Shown: positions 50,519 to 64,000, counted from the first letter of the stretch. The stretch: 64,000 bases of DNA from Anastatus disparis (GCA_017163975.1 JAFFSR010000227.1:1612001-1676000); one strand, 5' to 3'. Notes: generated by a model not told the origin, from the letters alone. Translations and numbers: made by a program.

Positions 50519-53500
50519 GGAACCTGCTAAACTTTCCCGCTTTTTCTTCTTCTGCTTCTTCGTCTTCTTCTTATTTTCTATATGCGTCTGAAAAAAGGGA
50601 AGTTCTCTTTGCGGGGTATCTATGAAAACTTGAATGAATGAAATGTTGCGATCTTGGTAGATAAGAAATTTTTTCACGTTTTCTTTATTTTTTTTTTACT
50701 TTTTCCGCTATTTTCTTGGATTCTTTGTGTATTATAACTGAATTACTTTTGGCCAGTTAGAAAATAAGAGCGTGTGATTTTGTTTTACTCTTCATTAGCC
50801 TTTTTTATTTTCTATTGTATGAAAACAAAGGATGTTTGCACAAATTTAATATTATTAATACTTGCTGTGTTTTGATCGAAATAATCGATGTTATGTAGAA
50901 ATACTTACTTATTTCAAATAGATAAAATTTAGGGAAAAAAATTTAATATAGATCTTATAAAAAGATGTAAATTTGTAATTTTTCATATAATTCGATAAAC
51001 GCATTAACCATCATCTAGTTTACTCGATCTTATAATAAAAAAGTTCCACTTATCTAATCCTTATACAAATATTTCCTTGAATTGATGCCCGATTAGATAC
51101 AGATTAGTGTGTGACCATGACTTTTTGTCCTAAAAATATACTTTTTGGCATCTAATGCTTGAGAATATTAATCGCTCGTTATTTTTCATATATTGTTTTC
51201 CGATTAAGTCCTATTAACAGTATACCATTAAAAAAAAGTAATAATCGGAAGGAAAGAAATTTCTTTAAAAGTTATTATCATTTGTTGTATTTAGGCTCAA
51301 AAATATCATCTTCAATTTGATTTCCAACAAATATAATTTATAAATTTTATAGCATTTTTAATAAAATCTAAAAATGCATATAATAACATAATATTGATTG
51401 TACAATATCGCACATAATACTAATGTCATAATCAATTATAAGCAAGTCAGTATTTTGAAAGTGATATCACAGATTAATAACAAAAACAATAAAATACATG
51501 CATTAATGCTATAAATACAAAAAAAACCGTCAATCAATTCATCAGTGATAATAATGAAATTCAACGATTATATAATAAAATAGAACAATACAAAGAATAC
51601 ATAATACGTGAAAATGCAGCCAATACAATAAAATCAAACATTTACTCACTATGTTAAATGATACTAATATACTCAATAAAATATTTAAATGCCATATTCG
51701 TTTCTTATTGTATATGTGACAACTGAATAAAGCAAAAACCGTTTCTAGTAGTAATATTATTATTTAACAATAGAATTCATTCATAAATTGTTCAAAATTA
51801 TATTTTATATGAAAAAACACGATCATTGTACCACAACCTACATAATACTATCGCCACATCGAGATTTTCAAAATATAAAAAGGAGGTATAAACGGTAACT
51901 GGAAAATTTGCTCCATTTTATTTATCTTTTCTTATCTAACGACACCATCAATAATATTTTCATTCAGATTCTATTAAAACTACGCATTTCTCACGTTCTT
52001 CTCATCCGAACTTTTAAATATCCTGAAAGAAAAAAAAACGAAAGAAAAAAAATTAAATACCACTACAATAGCGAAATTTGCAACGTCTATTCTAAAGTCT
52101 TCAGCTAGTAAAAACAGCATGTAGTCCAGTGGAAAGAGAGAAGTTTTTGAAAAAAAAAATTAAGAAGAAGTAGGGAAACTCGATACTTTATTTTTTCCTA
52201 CCCACCTCCAGGGAATGGCATACATAACAAGCAAACGAAAAAAAAAGAGAAGGCGCGTTCTTTTTTTTTTCTTCTCTCGCACTTCGCGAAGACAAATTCT
52301 CTTCTTTGTTGAGGAAACTATGAGTGGCTCCAGGACAATATCGCGCGGTAGATGACAAGTAGAAGACTTGGTGTTTCCTGTGTATATATACGAGAGAACT
52401 TCTTTCTTTTCTTTTTTCTCTTTCTCTCTCACTTACTAATTCCTCGAAAATCTCTCCTTTTCAAAAACTGGCCTTATAATATGTATACACATGTATTAAA
52501 AACTAAGAGAACACGAAAGTCGCTCTCTTTTACCAATAAACAGGATATTAAGGACAATAAAGGAAATCAAAATCGGTTATATGCATGTTTTGTATCGGTC
52601 CTTTATATTTTTGAAAAATTGGTCTATCAAAGGATTACAGCGAGATCTTATTGCTATTAATTGTATGTATGTCGGTTGAAAAATAAAAAAAATAAAAGTA
52701 AGAGGAAGCATATATACGTGCCACGATGAAAAGGCAAGTGCGAAGATATTTGATGGGATATTTGTAGAAAGGGAAATGAGAGGAGCGAGAAACTAATAAA
52801 AGGATTATCAAGATTTTCGAACGTGACTCGAGAATACATAAGTTTATCGAGTATACGCGGCTAAGCTTTGATGGCTCAATCTTTCTGGGATCTAAACTAA
52901 TTTGAATTTTCTTTTTTAAAGCCCTTTTTCGCTTGCTGCGTATTTTAGTTAAGAAAATTATGGTTAACAAATTCCTGGGATTTATATGACTTAACCAGGA
53001 TGAATAATTATGGATATTCATAAAATAAGGTTATCATAAATTTATTCCATTTAATATATTGTGTACAATAAAGAAAAGGCTAATCATATTATTAGCGCTG
53101 CTGGAGACTGTAAAATTCTAGGTAAAATTAGAGCACTTGGGTCGTTTGCTAATTGTTTTAAAAGCCTTCTAAACCTTTAAATTATTTTTCGATGTTTTTA
53201 TTTAAGCTTTTAACTACTGTGAGTTATTTAAAAAATATTTAAAAATTTATTGTAAATTTTAATATTTTCATTCGAAGTTAATAAGTGAACGGTACTTTAA
53301 ATCGAATACTTTCGCTACAGTAAGAAAATTTGTAAAATTAAACTTGTATGCGCTAAACTCATTATAAATTTTCAATGAATAGTATTTTGAGATTAGGTTT
53401 ATCGAGCTTGATATATGATTTATATTCTAAATTCATAAAAATAAAGCCCAACTTATTTTTTATCATTATAGTTCTAGTGTTAAAAAGTCATTATATTTGT

Positions 53501-55295
53501 TTAAATAAATTAACAAAAATATCAATGAAAAAAGCAAGAATTTTTCCCAGCAGTTCCATTATCCTTTTAAATTTTCTTAAACTCAATCCATTCTCAATGT
53601 CTCGGAAAATTATAACAATGTCAATAGAGCAAAACTAAAATAAACAATTGGGACCAATAAAGATGAATGAAAAACACCAGTATTTTGTCAGGTCCTAAGA
53701 AGGCAAAAATTAAAGGTTAACCATGTTTGTTATCTTACCAAAAATATCTCGTGGAAATGCAAACAAAGAGGAAACGAGAAAAGGAAAAGAAAGATCGACG
53801 CATCAGCTGACCGTTTTACATCCCATATATATAGATATATATATTTTTTCTGTTGCTATGGTCTTGTCTCTCTCTATCTCTCTTTTCTTTTTTATGCTGA
53901 GAAACCAATAGATTTCCAAGCAAAAGGGCATTCCCTTTCTCTCACGGCCTTCCGAAATTCCTGTATATACACACACATATATATATAGTATTGAAGTTAG
54001 AATAGTAGAGCCCGTAGGCATTTAAAAATGGCGTCTACATTTCTTTTCATTCTCGCGCCAAAAAACGTTCCACTTTGAGCGGGAAGGCGCCGGGTACTGT
54101 GCTCCCATAGAGAGAAATCCCCAGTGTTGTATTGTTGTACTCTATTATACACGCTGACGGGTTCTCTTATTCAAATGAGAGAGAGGAAGAAACGACATGC
54201 AAATCGACAATGAATTAACGTTTCCGCGACAGAATAAACCAGAGCAAGGTGTATTTCTAGATGAAATTTCTATGCTTTTTAGGCTCTCTTTGTTGCCTCG
54301 TACCTTTTTCTCTTACGAATAATATATAGCTATTTAATGCTTAATTCGTTTTATTAGGAGACAATTAAAATTTTGATTTTTTAAATTTATTGATTTTCCT
54401 CTATTTTTCTTCAATTTTAATTTTATGTATGTGCAATGATACTATTTAATATGTGTCAAAATTAATTACTATTTAGAATAATAATAAATTTTTATTATAA
54501 ATTTAAAATTGTAGATGCCGTTTTAAATAATTTTTATTTAATTTATAAATTTTATTTAATTGAAAAAAGATTGATAACTTAATAGACTTTTATTGATACA
54601 AAAAATAGATTGTTTTTTTAAAAAAGAGTGTCACAATTGGTAAACAAATTTATCATTTTTATTAAGCAGTCATAAATAAAACAATATATACGCATGTATG
54701 TATGTGTGTACATATAAACCAATTATATGTAATAGAAACATCCTTTCTTTATTTAATTCCGTCAATTGCTTAAATAAAACTTTATGAAGACATAGGGGTA
54801 AGCATCAAAACGAATAAAAAGATAAAATCTTCAGTCACCCGCTTATTGAAGTACAACATTAGATCACCAGTTTACTTCAAGTATCAAACAAATTCAATTA
54901 TTCTGATATATATTTTCTAAAACCTTTTAAAAAAATCGATATTTTAAGCTCTATTTAAAACGTTATCTAATTGTAAAAATATAAGAGCGGAAACTCATTA
55001 AATTATTTACGTATACTTAGTATAACGCGTTAAATTCTACCGCAAACGAAACAATGACTTAGAATCCACATACTTTCTACCAAATAGATCTGATAATCTT
55101 TTTTTTATTCCGATAAGTATCATTTGTCTATGGGTACACACAAGAGAAGAAAAAAAAACAGAAAAGTATGTCTCCTCGTAGTGATGTTATTTTGCACTAA
55201 CGGTCATTTTTAACCTTCTCCGCATCCTCTCTTGGTTTATTGTACATATAACACGGCTCTCTCATTCATTCTGTCCATTATCTTTTCCTTCTCGT

Positions 55296-55338
55296 TCTCT
55301 TGTACATGTATAGAGAGCTCTATACATGTTACAAGAGA
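55296..55338. repeat. 43-bp near-perfect palindrome
   Basis: TCTCTTGTACATGTATAGAG is followed by its reverse complement with one extra base in the right arm, around a 2-nt centre in AGAGAGCTCT. A separate perfect 18-bp palindrome, TACATGTATATACATGTA, lies at 55481-55498 in the same island. Confidence 0.65.
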
Positions 55339-58300
55339 GAGGCAAAAGAGATGGAAATAGAAAAATCTTGGATGCCTATGTGTGCGAACGTTTTTGGTCC
55401 TACATAAGGAACTAAAAGGGCAGGTCCTTAATTCTTAGAAGGCATCCCCAACTGTGCGACGTTGGTCGTCTATATACGTGTACATGTATATACATGTAAA
55501 GGGCACTTGACGCGATAACTTATAGACGTAACGCACAACTACTACTAGTCAAAGATTCTTGTGTACACATAGTCACACTTGTAAGATGTACCACCCTCAA
55601 AATCTGTCCATCGCAAAAAAAGGCTCAAGTTCTCTCTTTTTTTTTTTTTGGTCGAAAAAAGAAACTTCTTAAACTGAAAAATTGCGCCATGCGTCGAGCC
55701 AACTGGAAAACAATAATAAGAAAAGGAAGATAAATAAAAGAGCCGAGAGAGAAGTTGCTTCCGCTCCATGTGAATCTTGTTATGACGGATACGCGAACTA
55801 AAGAAGAAGACACTAAAAATTTAAGAACTTTCTGCATTTATGTAGGAACACAATTCAACGTCCTCAATGAAGCATACCGGGTAAAAGCTTATTCGATGGT
55901 TATAACAACTTATAATGTTTGAATCTTCTCTTCTTTCAGTGAGTTTGTTTTTTTTTAGGAACTTTTATTGTTCAGAATACATTTCGATGTACTTAAATAA
56001 AGGTCGGCTTTAAAAAAAAAAAAAAAAACGGCGCCTACGGGGAGAAGAATAGAATTTTTGAAAATTTTGAGTATAGGTGCACGCAAGCAGCATGTATGTT
56101 TAGTATTTTAGGTGGTATGCCAAGGTCGAAAATTGATACTGCTCATCGATAAAGCGATTTATCAATTAGGAGGGATGGATTACGAATAGGATTATAAGAT
56201 ATCTACAAGCTCGGGTTAACCGTCAAATATTTTTCTTCGCTTTGTTTATTTTTAAACGAATAGTTAATGCTAGCTGTATTTTGAAATTATTCTATAAATA
56301 TTGTTGTTTATGTATAAAAATTTTAATTATATTGATCATATGAAAAGTTTTAACTATTTTTTATTATTAACAATTTTATAATGGGTAAAAAGTTTCATGA
56401 TTGTTTATTAATCTTTAGGCTACAGGGAATTTTCATATAAAATCGACTTTATTTTTATGTTTATAGATTTTTATAGATAAAATTGACCAGAGATACTTCA
56501 TAAAATACATAATTATTTAAATATAAATTTAAGTTTAGATTTTTTAAAAATCAATGTTGAATAATATTTTTAAATGTGCTAACGTGGTTTAAAAAAAAAA
56601 ATAACTGTAAAAATATTACATGATTCATTGTAGTTTTGTAATATTTTATTCCAAAAATTATTAAAAATATAATCTATTGACTGATCCTAATAGTTAATTT
56701 GAATTAACAACTTTAAACCTCTTTTTTGACGATTTTAAAGATTTACCAAAATAATTATATGCTAATATTTTCAGGTATTTAAAGAACTTTTCTGAGATAA
56801 TTTACTAGCATAAATTATTAATACCATATTTAAAACCCTAAAAATTTTCCAGAGAACCTGCGAATTGCAAGGTAGACAAATGTCAACAATGTCCCTTCGC
56901 AAAATTATCATCATAAATATTGATCAGTCGCTATAATTACTTTAGCTTATCCCTCTAAGCTACTTACAATTTTCAAGTGCAATAACATAATAAAAATTCC
57001 GAAAAACCCCCGATTAATTTATGATATTCGCTAATCGCTACTTGGCGACTTGCTCTACTTTTTTCCTTTTAACTCAGTCCGACGCACGATTTTTCCTTTT
57101 AAACCAACCAACGTGACTTACTGTAAATTTAATCTCTTTCCCTGTTTTCTAACAACATTATTGCTCTAAATTATGACCGGCCATAAGAATTATCGGTTAA
57201 GAAGGGCATCAGTTTCATCGCGTATATATATACGATCGGTTACCGTATACCTAAAAGTAAATGCTTTTTTCTACTTTTACAAGCGTGTGCGTATTTAAAT
57301 ATAGAGGTATATATGCTCTGGAAAAAGAGAGCGCGCACATTATTCTACCTGTAAGCTCGACACCATATAGCGAAACAGCCCGAGGATTAATGACCTTAAA
57401 ATTCACCGAGCAATAATCCTCGTATTTTCAAAAACTTTTGTCGACTCCTACGATTTACCTTCTCCGTTCTTTTTTCTTCTTCTTCTTCTTCATCTAACCC
57501 GTATTCGTCGTGTCTTTTCTTTCGTTTTGGCTAAAGTCTGGAAACATGTGTATTTGACGCGACGTTGAGAGAGAGGCAATATGTGCATGTATGTGTAAAC
57601 GTAGATCACTGGACGGGAGGTCGAACGTGACGATTGCACTTTTTTTTAGGGTTGGTTATTTTTTTCTTCTTTGCTTTTTTATTTTTAATGGACACGAATG
57701 GTAAATTCGATGGTCAGATTTAAAAGCGGTATGTATTGTTGAATAAATCGAAAAAAAAGAATTCTTTTTTATTTGTGGTGTGTCGGTTAAGAGAGAAACA
57801 GAGAAATGAGTGGAAAATCGTTTTTTTTTTTCTCACTGGTTGAATATGAGAATGTTTGGCTTTTTTATATTTTTTTTTTACGCTCGTGCGATTGCAAGAA
57901 GGACCTGTTAATGGTTGGAAAATGATTAGAGGACTTTCAGTGACATTTAGTTATGGTTATGAATTGTATACAAAAATATCTTTTGGTTATTTGGTAAATT
58001 TCTGCTTTGAATCGGCTCGATAATCTGTTTTGGATATATTCTTCAGGAATTTCTCATTTAAAAACCATTTATATTTGAATCGTTTATGTAACGATATATT
58101 ATATAATTTTTCATATAATTGATAAATTAATTTTTAGTTTATTATAAATTTTAGCATTTCAATAATGAAAATGTTTTTTTAAAATATTCAGTTAAAAATA
58201 AATATTTGGCAAAAAAAAATAAGTTATCTGAAGTGAACCACAAAATTTAATTGTGTCTCATTTATTTTAACTTTGAATATTATCATACGATTGTCAATCT

Positions 58301-61222
58301 TTACTTTAAAAAAATTTTCAAATAATTTTATGATAAAAAGTAATAAATTTTTCATATAAAATAAAAATTTTTTATGAACCGAGTCTTAAATTTTAAAGTT
58401 TAAAAGGATTTCAAATTTAACATTGCAAATTGTTAATGATCTAATTATAATTTGGCTATAAACTTAAAGATTAAATAAAAATTAAAGTTCATTTATTCAT
58501 CTAATATTTAATTTTAAAAAAGTAAAAGTGTACTTATAAATGTAGGTCATATTTAAACACAAATTCATTATCAAATTGATATAAAAATAGCCAAAGTATG
58601 ATTTATATTATCCAATATTTTGAAAAGATACACGTGTACTTATCAGAACCGGAAACTAATCGCCAGTTCTAAAGATATCAGCATTGCACTTTATCAACAA
58701 AAACTATTTCTTTCTTTTACTTTTTAAGTCCATGCGATCTATATATTTTTTTTTCTCTTTCAAGTTTGTCAATACACATGTGCGTCCGATATGGGATTGC
58801 GCTTTAAACTTCCTGTGTCTCTCCGTCTCTCTTTCTCCGTTTCTTTTCATTTGGCGCGAAATTTTGCGATTTCCGTTTAAGCTCAAGGCCACAGACGACC
58901 GTTGCTCGTTTCACGCTCTCTGGCCGATAAATCCTCACTCGTCTTTCTTTCTTTTTTTTCTCTTTCTCCATACGTAATATCATATGTACCAGATGAGTCC
59001 CATTAGAGAGATATTTTTGACTCAATTGATGTGTCAAAAAAGTGCATGTGGTCTCTATAAAATGTATAAATCAATTTTAAGTAAAAAACAATAAATTGTT
59101 TGATAAATGTGTATACGTATATTCGCAAAAAAAGGAAGAGATATATTTCCACGTGTTGATATTACATAACTGCAACACGCTGTATATTTTTCGTTTCAAC
59201 AGTCACATATATGCGTATGGATATACAAAAAGATTTTTAGATTCTTGTATTATATCTGAGGAGATCCCAAGTCATTAAGGAAAACTGGTTTGAAAGTTAG
59301 GATATATATATATACACGTACAATCTAAGCACGTGAGAATTTCAAGCCTCGAAAAAACACACGTCAAACTTTGCGACGGAATCTTTTTTTTTTTTTCTAA
59401 GAGATCTACGATGTCTCCTCTCTTTCCTTTTCTTTTCCGCTATCTTGTGATCTCCCTTCCGTGATCGCATTTTTAAGTAAAAAAATTTTCTTTTGATTTT
59501 CCGGCTGATTTTCTTTTTTTTTTGACCAAATTTTTCGAAACTAAGATGCCGAAATATTTGGATGTCGTCGGATGTTTAAATGTCACGGATTTAAGGCTTG
59601 ATGCGCATAATTTATGCAGGATAAGTAATTTATTGTTCTTAAATGTACGGTTAACATTTTCATTTATTATGGTATGTGTAGTGTAATTTAAAAAATAAGT
59701 ATTCGGTTTATGAATGTGTATTATTAATAATCTTCTCTTTATTTTTTAATTGTACAACATTAACATAAATATTTATCAAAATTCATCTGATTTTATTTTA
59801 ATAATTTATTTACATAAAATCATTTAATAAATGTCATAATTCACTTATTTCTGTTAAATTGGCTGTCACGTATGCTATAAAACCTCTTAAGCGTATTCGG
59901 CCACATGTATATTAAAAATTATTATAATAATTTTAAATATACATGTAATCGAATGCGTTGCGTGAAATGAATGTTTTCAATGTTAAATAATTGAAAAATT
60001 TAAAAATCTTATTTATTAAGTAACTATTTAATAAGAATAATGAATTATTTATATTTCTGAAAATATTTTATTAAATTTTAAACTTTTATCCATATACTTT
60101 AGATCTCCAAATGACGCAAAATGTAAAAAAAATAAAAATATCTTCAAATTTATTATATTTGTTACGTAATAGAACGCTATGAAGATAAATTTAAAGAAAG
60201 AGGTACAGTATTAGAAGCCAACAAACACTTTACATACATTTGTCTATATAACAGAAGATAAATGTTAATTTCTGCTAAAAATTCTTCGAACGACCTCGGA
60301 CTGTATTCCGTCCCGCTTATTTGACCCATCAATCCAAGGCGTTTCTTTTTTTTTTAGTCAAAATATATATACATACACATTTCTATGATATCTCATCCGT
60401 TAGAATGTTACTCGCGTATACAGAGACATTCAATACGTCAGATTAAGCGTGCTAACGCTATATAGATATATAAAGAAGGAGGATGCGTTTTGGCGCGTGT
60501 TTATATGTTGCCGAGCACTATATTCTTACATATATATATAGTAGCGGTACATTAACCGTCTCTTGGTCTTTCGACGGTGATCCTTCTTTCTCTCTTTCTT
60601 CTTCTTCGTTTTTTTTTCTTTTAATTTTGTTTTTTAGCCGCGAGCGAAGCGCGCAGACTCTCTCGACATCTTTTCATCTCGCGCCCTTTTTTCTTCATTC
60701 TCTCTTTCTCTCCTTTCTTTCTGTTGTTATATACAAGTCGTTTCTTTATCTCTTGGACACTGCATGTTTCACTTCTTCTCTTTTGGGAGAGCTGAATGCA
60801 TATAGCTATAAACTAACTCGTTCGCTCTTTTTTCGAGATATTGATCTTCTTACAATGCTGCTTCTTTTTCTTATTCTTTTTTGCTAAAAAATACTGGTAT
60901 TGTTTACTATACTTAGGCGTATTTATTTTTTAAATGACTTGATTCTTTGTTTAAAATATTTAAGTTTAAATAGAGTAATTAGATTGTTTTGAGAAAATTT
61001 TACAAAAATAAAGCTTAACATTATTAAATTCATGTTATAGAAAATATAATTTTGATAATTAAATATATTCTACGTATAAGCTAATAGTATTTTACCACAT
61101 TACAACTAATCGAAATTATGCATTATATCAATCATGAATAAAATATTGTAGAATTCTAAAAATAAATACATGTATGAAAAAAATTTATCTTAAAAATAAC
61201 TTATATAACATTTTTAAATTGA

Positions 61223-61410
61223 GGTCGTCAGTGGCTCATTCGGTAGAGCAATGGATTCGTAATCTCGAGGTTCCGAGTTCGAATCCCGCTCTTGACCGAG
61301 TTATGCAAGCACCACTGTACGTTACAAGTGCTTTGTTTTACAAACGCATTGACTACCTCCGTCGCTAATCAGCATCGCCATGATATCTGAAATACAGCGA
61401 CGTTAAATAA
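61223..61410 (+). mobile_element. tRNA-derived SINE, copy 4
   Basis: Head with GTCGTCAGTGGCTCATTCGG, TTCGTAA loop and GAGTTCGAATCCCGCTCT. Body with AAGCACCACTGTACGTTACA, CTCCGTCGCTAATCAGCATC and the 3' end ACAGCGACGTTAAATAAA. It lacks the short segment after the head found in copies 2 and 3, as does copy 1. Confidence 0.88.
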
Positions 61411-64000
61411 AATTAAAAAATTAAAAAAAATATCATAAGTTAAATGCAGTTAAATGTAGCAAAAAAATATGTATATTGTTGTACATGTGTAATATACGTT
61501 AAATAAAAAAAACATTTGCAAATTATAAGAATTGTCAAATTGTATCAAAAAAAAAATATAATTTTTTGTCCTAGGCCGCAAAATAACCATTTTGCGCCAA
61601 ACTTTAAATGTTTCGGCCTCGCGACAAAAGTAGTATATTAATCATCCCTGATAAATAATATACTATTATCATTACTTTTAATTCAGATAAATATTTAATA
61701 ATTATTAAAATATCAATATTTTTCAATTTTTAATAATTTTTCAGTTAAATATTTGGCATATTTAGTATTAATTAAAATAAATAGACCTTAATATAATTAA
61801 GATATCCATATACAATTGTTTACACAAAGAAATATAAATTTTATATCCTTTATATTAGATTCAACGGGAAATATTAACGCTTCAAAGTTGATAATTTCGA
61901 AAATAAAATTAAAATAAACTTTTTGGTGGTTAAAATTATAGTTTATTTTAACCCAAATAAATATTTGAAATCAACTTTAGTTCTAATGATTTATTTAACT
62001 GTAATAAATAGTATTTTATATTTTTTTTATTTAACGTTATTAATCTATTATATAAACAATATTTTAATATCTTCTCTACCTATAACATTACATGTAAACA
62101 TCCTTAAAGAAAAAATAAGAGAAGTCAAATATGTATAACATTATTATGCAAGAGAGAGTAATGAAAACCTTAGCTTATCACTTCACGCTTCGACATCGAC
62201 TTGGAATGCAAGTTAATCATAAACTTTTTCTCATGAGTCTCTGATGCTGAGTACGGCGCCTTTTTATTACATTTTATCTTTGTTTGTAGTTTATATTTTA
62301 AACATGCGCCGGCCAAAGCTATTTTATTTTCTCTTAATGTTTAAAAAGGAAGAAAAGCTTGAAGGAAAACATTGAAAACAACTTTTTCCAATGAAATCAG
62401 TCTTCGCTATCTTCACTTCAACTTCCGTTGAAGTCGAAAAATTTCTCTTTCTTTTTTCTCAGGTAGATAAAAACTTTTGAAGAAAAAGAAGAATCTAAAG
62501 TAACGAAGATATACCCGCATTTATCGTAGATCTAGTCTCATAATCTTCTATTTTCTTTTTTATATACTATGGTCAGCTTAAGTGTGTTTAACGAAAGGAA
62601 TAATAAGATATATCTCTTTCAACAAAGGGGTCAAAACGTACACGTAATATAAATAAAGGGAAAATACGATCCCGCACTAACGTATAAAGTTTAATTTATT
62701 TTGAAGTCTAGTTAAACGAAGTGTGCGTGATGCGCTCAATCAAGGAGAAAAGATCCAAGCCGAAGAGAAGCCGAGATCTTCGTTTGAGAAATTTGAGAAT
62801 ATCTTCAAAGAAGAAGTCCTTTTTTTTATCTATATGGAACGAATTAAAATTAAATTTAATAGATTTTTTCCGTAACGGAATCATTAATCTGACTGATTTA
62901 TATTAGTATAATAATCCTTTTAACGGACTAGGATCATTTTTTAATTGACAGGTATACTTTTTTTTAGATTTTATTTCTATTTTTAGTTAGATTTAAAATA
63001 CAGGAATATGAATATCGAAGTTGATCTTACGTAAGGTATGCCAATGATCCTTTGGATTTGTGTTGTAAATGTTCCTAAAAAAGAAAAATTAAAGTTATAA
63101 ATAATTAAATAATTATAAATAACAAAATCATTATTTTGTTAAATAATATTTAAACATTATATCAATTTTCAAAATCGAATGGATTTAATAAGTATTATTA
63201 GAAAAATAATACTTTAATCCTTTAACTAATCAGATTATCTTCGAAGTAACACGACCACCTTAATCGTTATTTTCGATCCTGGCTAAAATAAATCAGCTGC
63301 ATCGGCAAAGGGTTTAAAAAAAAACGAGAAAAAAAGGACATACATAAAATGCATACGCGAATCTTTCCCTTTACTTTCTTATACGGCCTAAGCAAGGCTA
63401 GTGGCCTCGGATAGCAACAGCGTTATACATGGTCTTCTTTAGGTTGAGGGCGCCTTGTTTTTTCGTTGATGCTTATATGGACCAGTCAACTCTAAAGGAC
63501 CAGGACTGGTTATAATCATGGAGATATAATAAGTTTCGTATATATAAGAGAATATAGCCGGCTTTAACAAAAGGACTTATACTACTTCATCTTCTTTATT
63601 TCTTTTTTTTTTTACTATCTTTACTTGTTCTCTTTTAACTTTATTCTTTTTTCTTTTCCTTTTCCCTTTCTCTCATGAAGATAAAAAAAAACAGCATCCG
63701 CATGCGTTGCACTTCACGAAGTGAAAGGTAAACGAAACAACAAGGGTATAATGCTGAAGAGAAAGAAGAAATAATACTGGGAAGGATGCATTAAAAACTC
63801 CTTGTGGATGCGTTCTCTTCGTCGTGGGGGTTGCGGCCAACGGAATTAATATTTATTTGTTAAAGGGAAAGAGACTAAACGAGAATCTAAAAAGAAAGGA
63901 AGACGAAGAGAGAAGAAAAAAAAAGAAGAGAAAAGAAAGCGTCGGAATATTTTTGAAGTTTTATGCGCTTTTGGCAAATGCCTAACGGTAACGGCGCCCT
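61411..64000. other. Gene-free end of the window
   Basis: AT-rich to about 62150, then islands at about 62160-62760 and from 63230 to the end, the last strongly purine-rich (63670-63960). An 8-bp-arm hairpin, ACTTCAAC/GTTGAAGT, lies at 62415-62434. A weak 44-nt minus-strand exon candidate (63031-63074) has AG before it and GTAAGA after it. No gene supported. Confidence 0.35.

Larger units (their letters stand above)
48158..61222. other. 13-kb gene-free mosaic of GC-moderate islands and AT-rich spacers
   Basis: Islands at about 48300-49260, 50100-50720, 52120-52960, 53640-54320, 54800-56230, 57000-58030, 58660-59600 and 60200-60890. They carry CT/GA runs, (CT)n near 50385-50400, (TTC)n near 57474-57491 and a 17-A run near 56012-56028. 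The longest open frame (60483-60887) is pyrimidine-tract-encoded and has no domain. No exon, tRNA or rRNA supported. Confidence 0.4.

Noticed and set aside
52635..53021. 128-codon open frame, - strand
   Set aside because: No recognisable motif, low-complexity Ser/Ile/Tyr/Phe content, and no promoter or splice signals.
60483..60887. 134-codon open frame, + strand
   Set aside because: It is encoded by CT-rich runs, so its protein is mostly Ser, Phe and Leu. No domain, splice context or varied composition; such frames are expected in pyrimidine-skewed DNA.
1..64000. Integrated viral segment (for example a polydnavirus-type provirus), CRISPR array or rRNA
   Set aside because: No viral gene families, no spacer-repeat arrays and no rRNA-like conserved blocks were seen on either strand.

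Overview
This is nuclear DNA from an insect, most likely a hymenopteran. The evidence is spliced genes with GT/AG introns and AATAAA signals, very AT-rich spacers, a tRNA-derived SINE family, and three tandem genes of the antigen-5 (venom allergen 3/5, CAP superfamily) type whose conserved blocks match the hymenopteran form. The species cannot be fixed from sequence alone. There is no rRNA, CRISPR array, prokaryotic operon or recognisable virus.

Layout. (1) Positions 1-7100: an inverted-repeat transposon-like element (533-1310), then an acid-lipase family gene on the + strand (coding 4217-7071, eight exons, 452 codons). It has a possible second, upstream first exon (1533-1619) in compatible phase. 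(2) Positions 7100-25200: no protein gene can be supported. This stretch holds a TA-flanked foldback MITE (12656-13010), one well-flanked 49-nt candidate microexon (9660-9708) and a weak minus-strand exon candidate. (3) Positions 25295-34408: three intact antigen-5-like genes on the minus strand, each with five exons at identical positions, conserved TATA boxes and conserved 3' flank blocks. A SINE sits between the first two. (4) Positions 34500-64000: no gene can be supported. It holds three more SINE copies, a CACTG-ended element (40458-41053), hairpins and palindromes.

The gene-free parts have a marked mosaic structure. Islands of roughly 0.4-1.8 kb, moderate in GC and strongly purine- or pyrimidine-skewed, alternate with AT-rich spacers. 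Long open frames in the skewed islands are composition artefacts. The four coding genes all encode predicted secreted proteins: a lipase and three CAP proteins. Lipase-like and antigen-5-like proteins both occur in hymenopteran venoms and saliva, but nothing here shows where these genes are expressed.

All exon boundaries were read by eye from splice signals, reading phase and family motifs. No alignment or database search was run.
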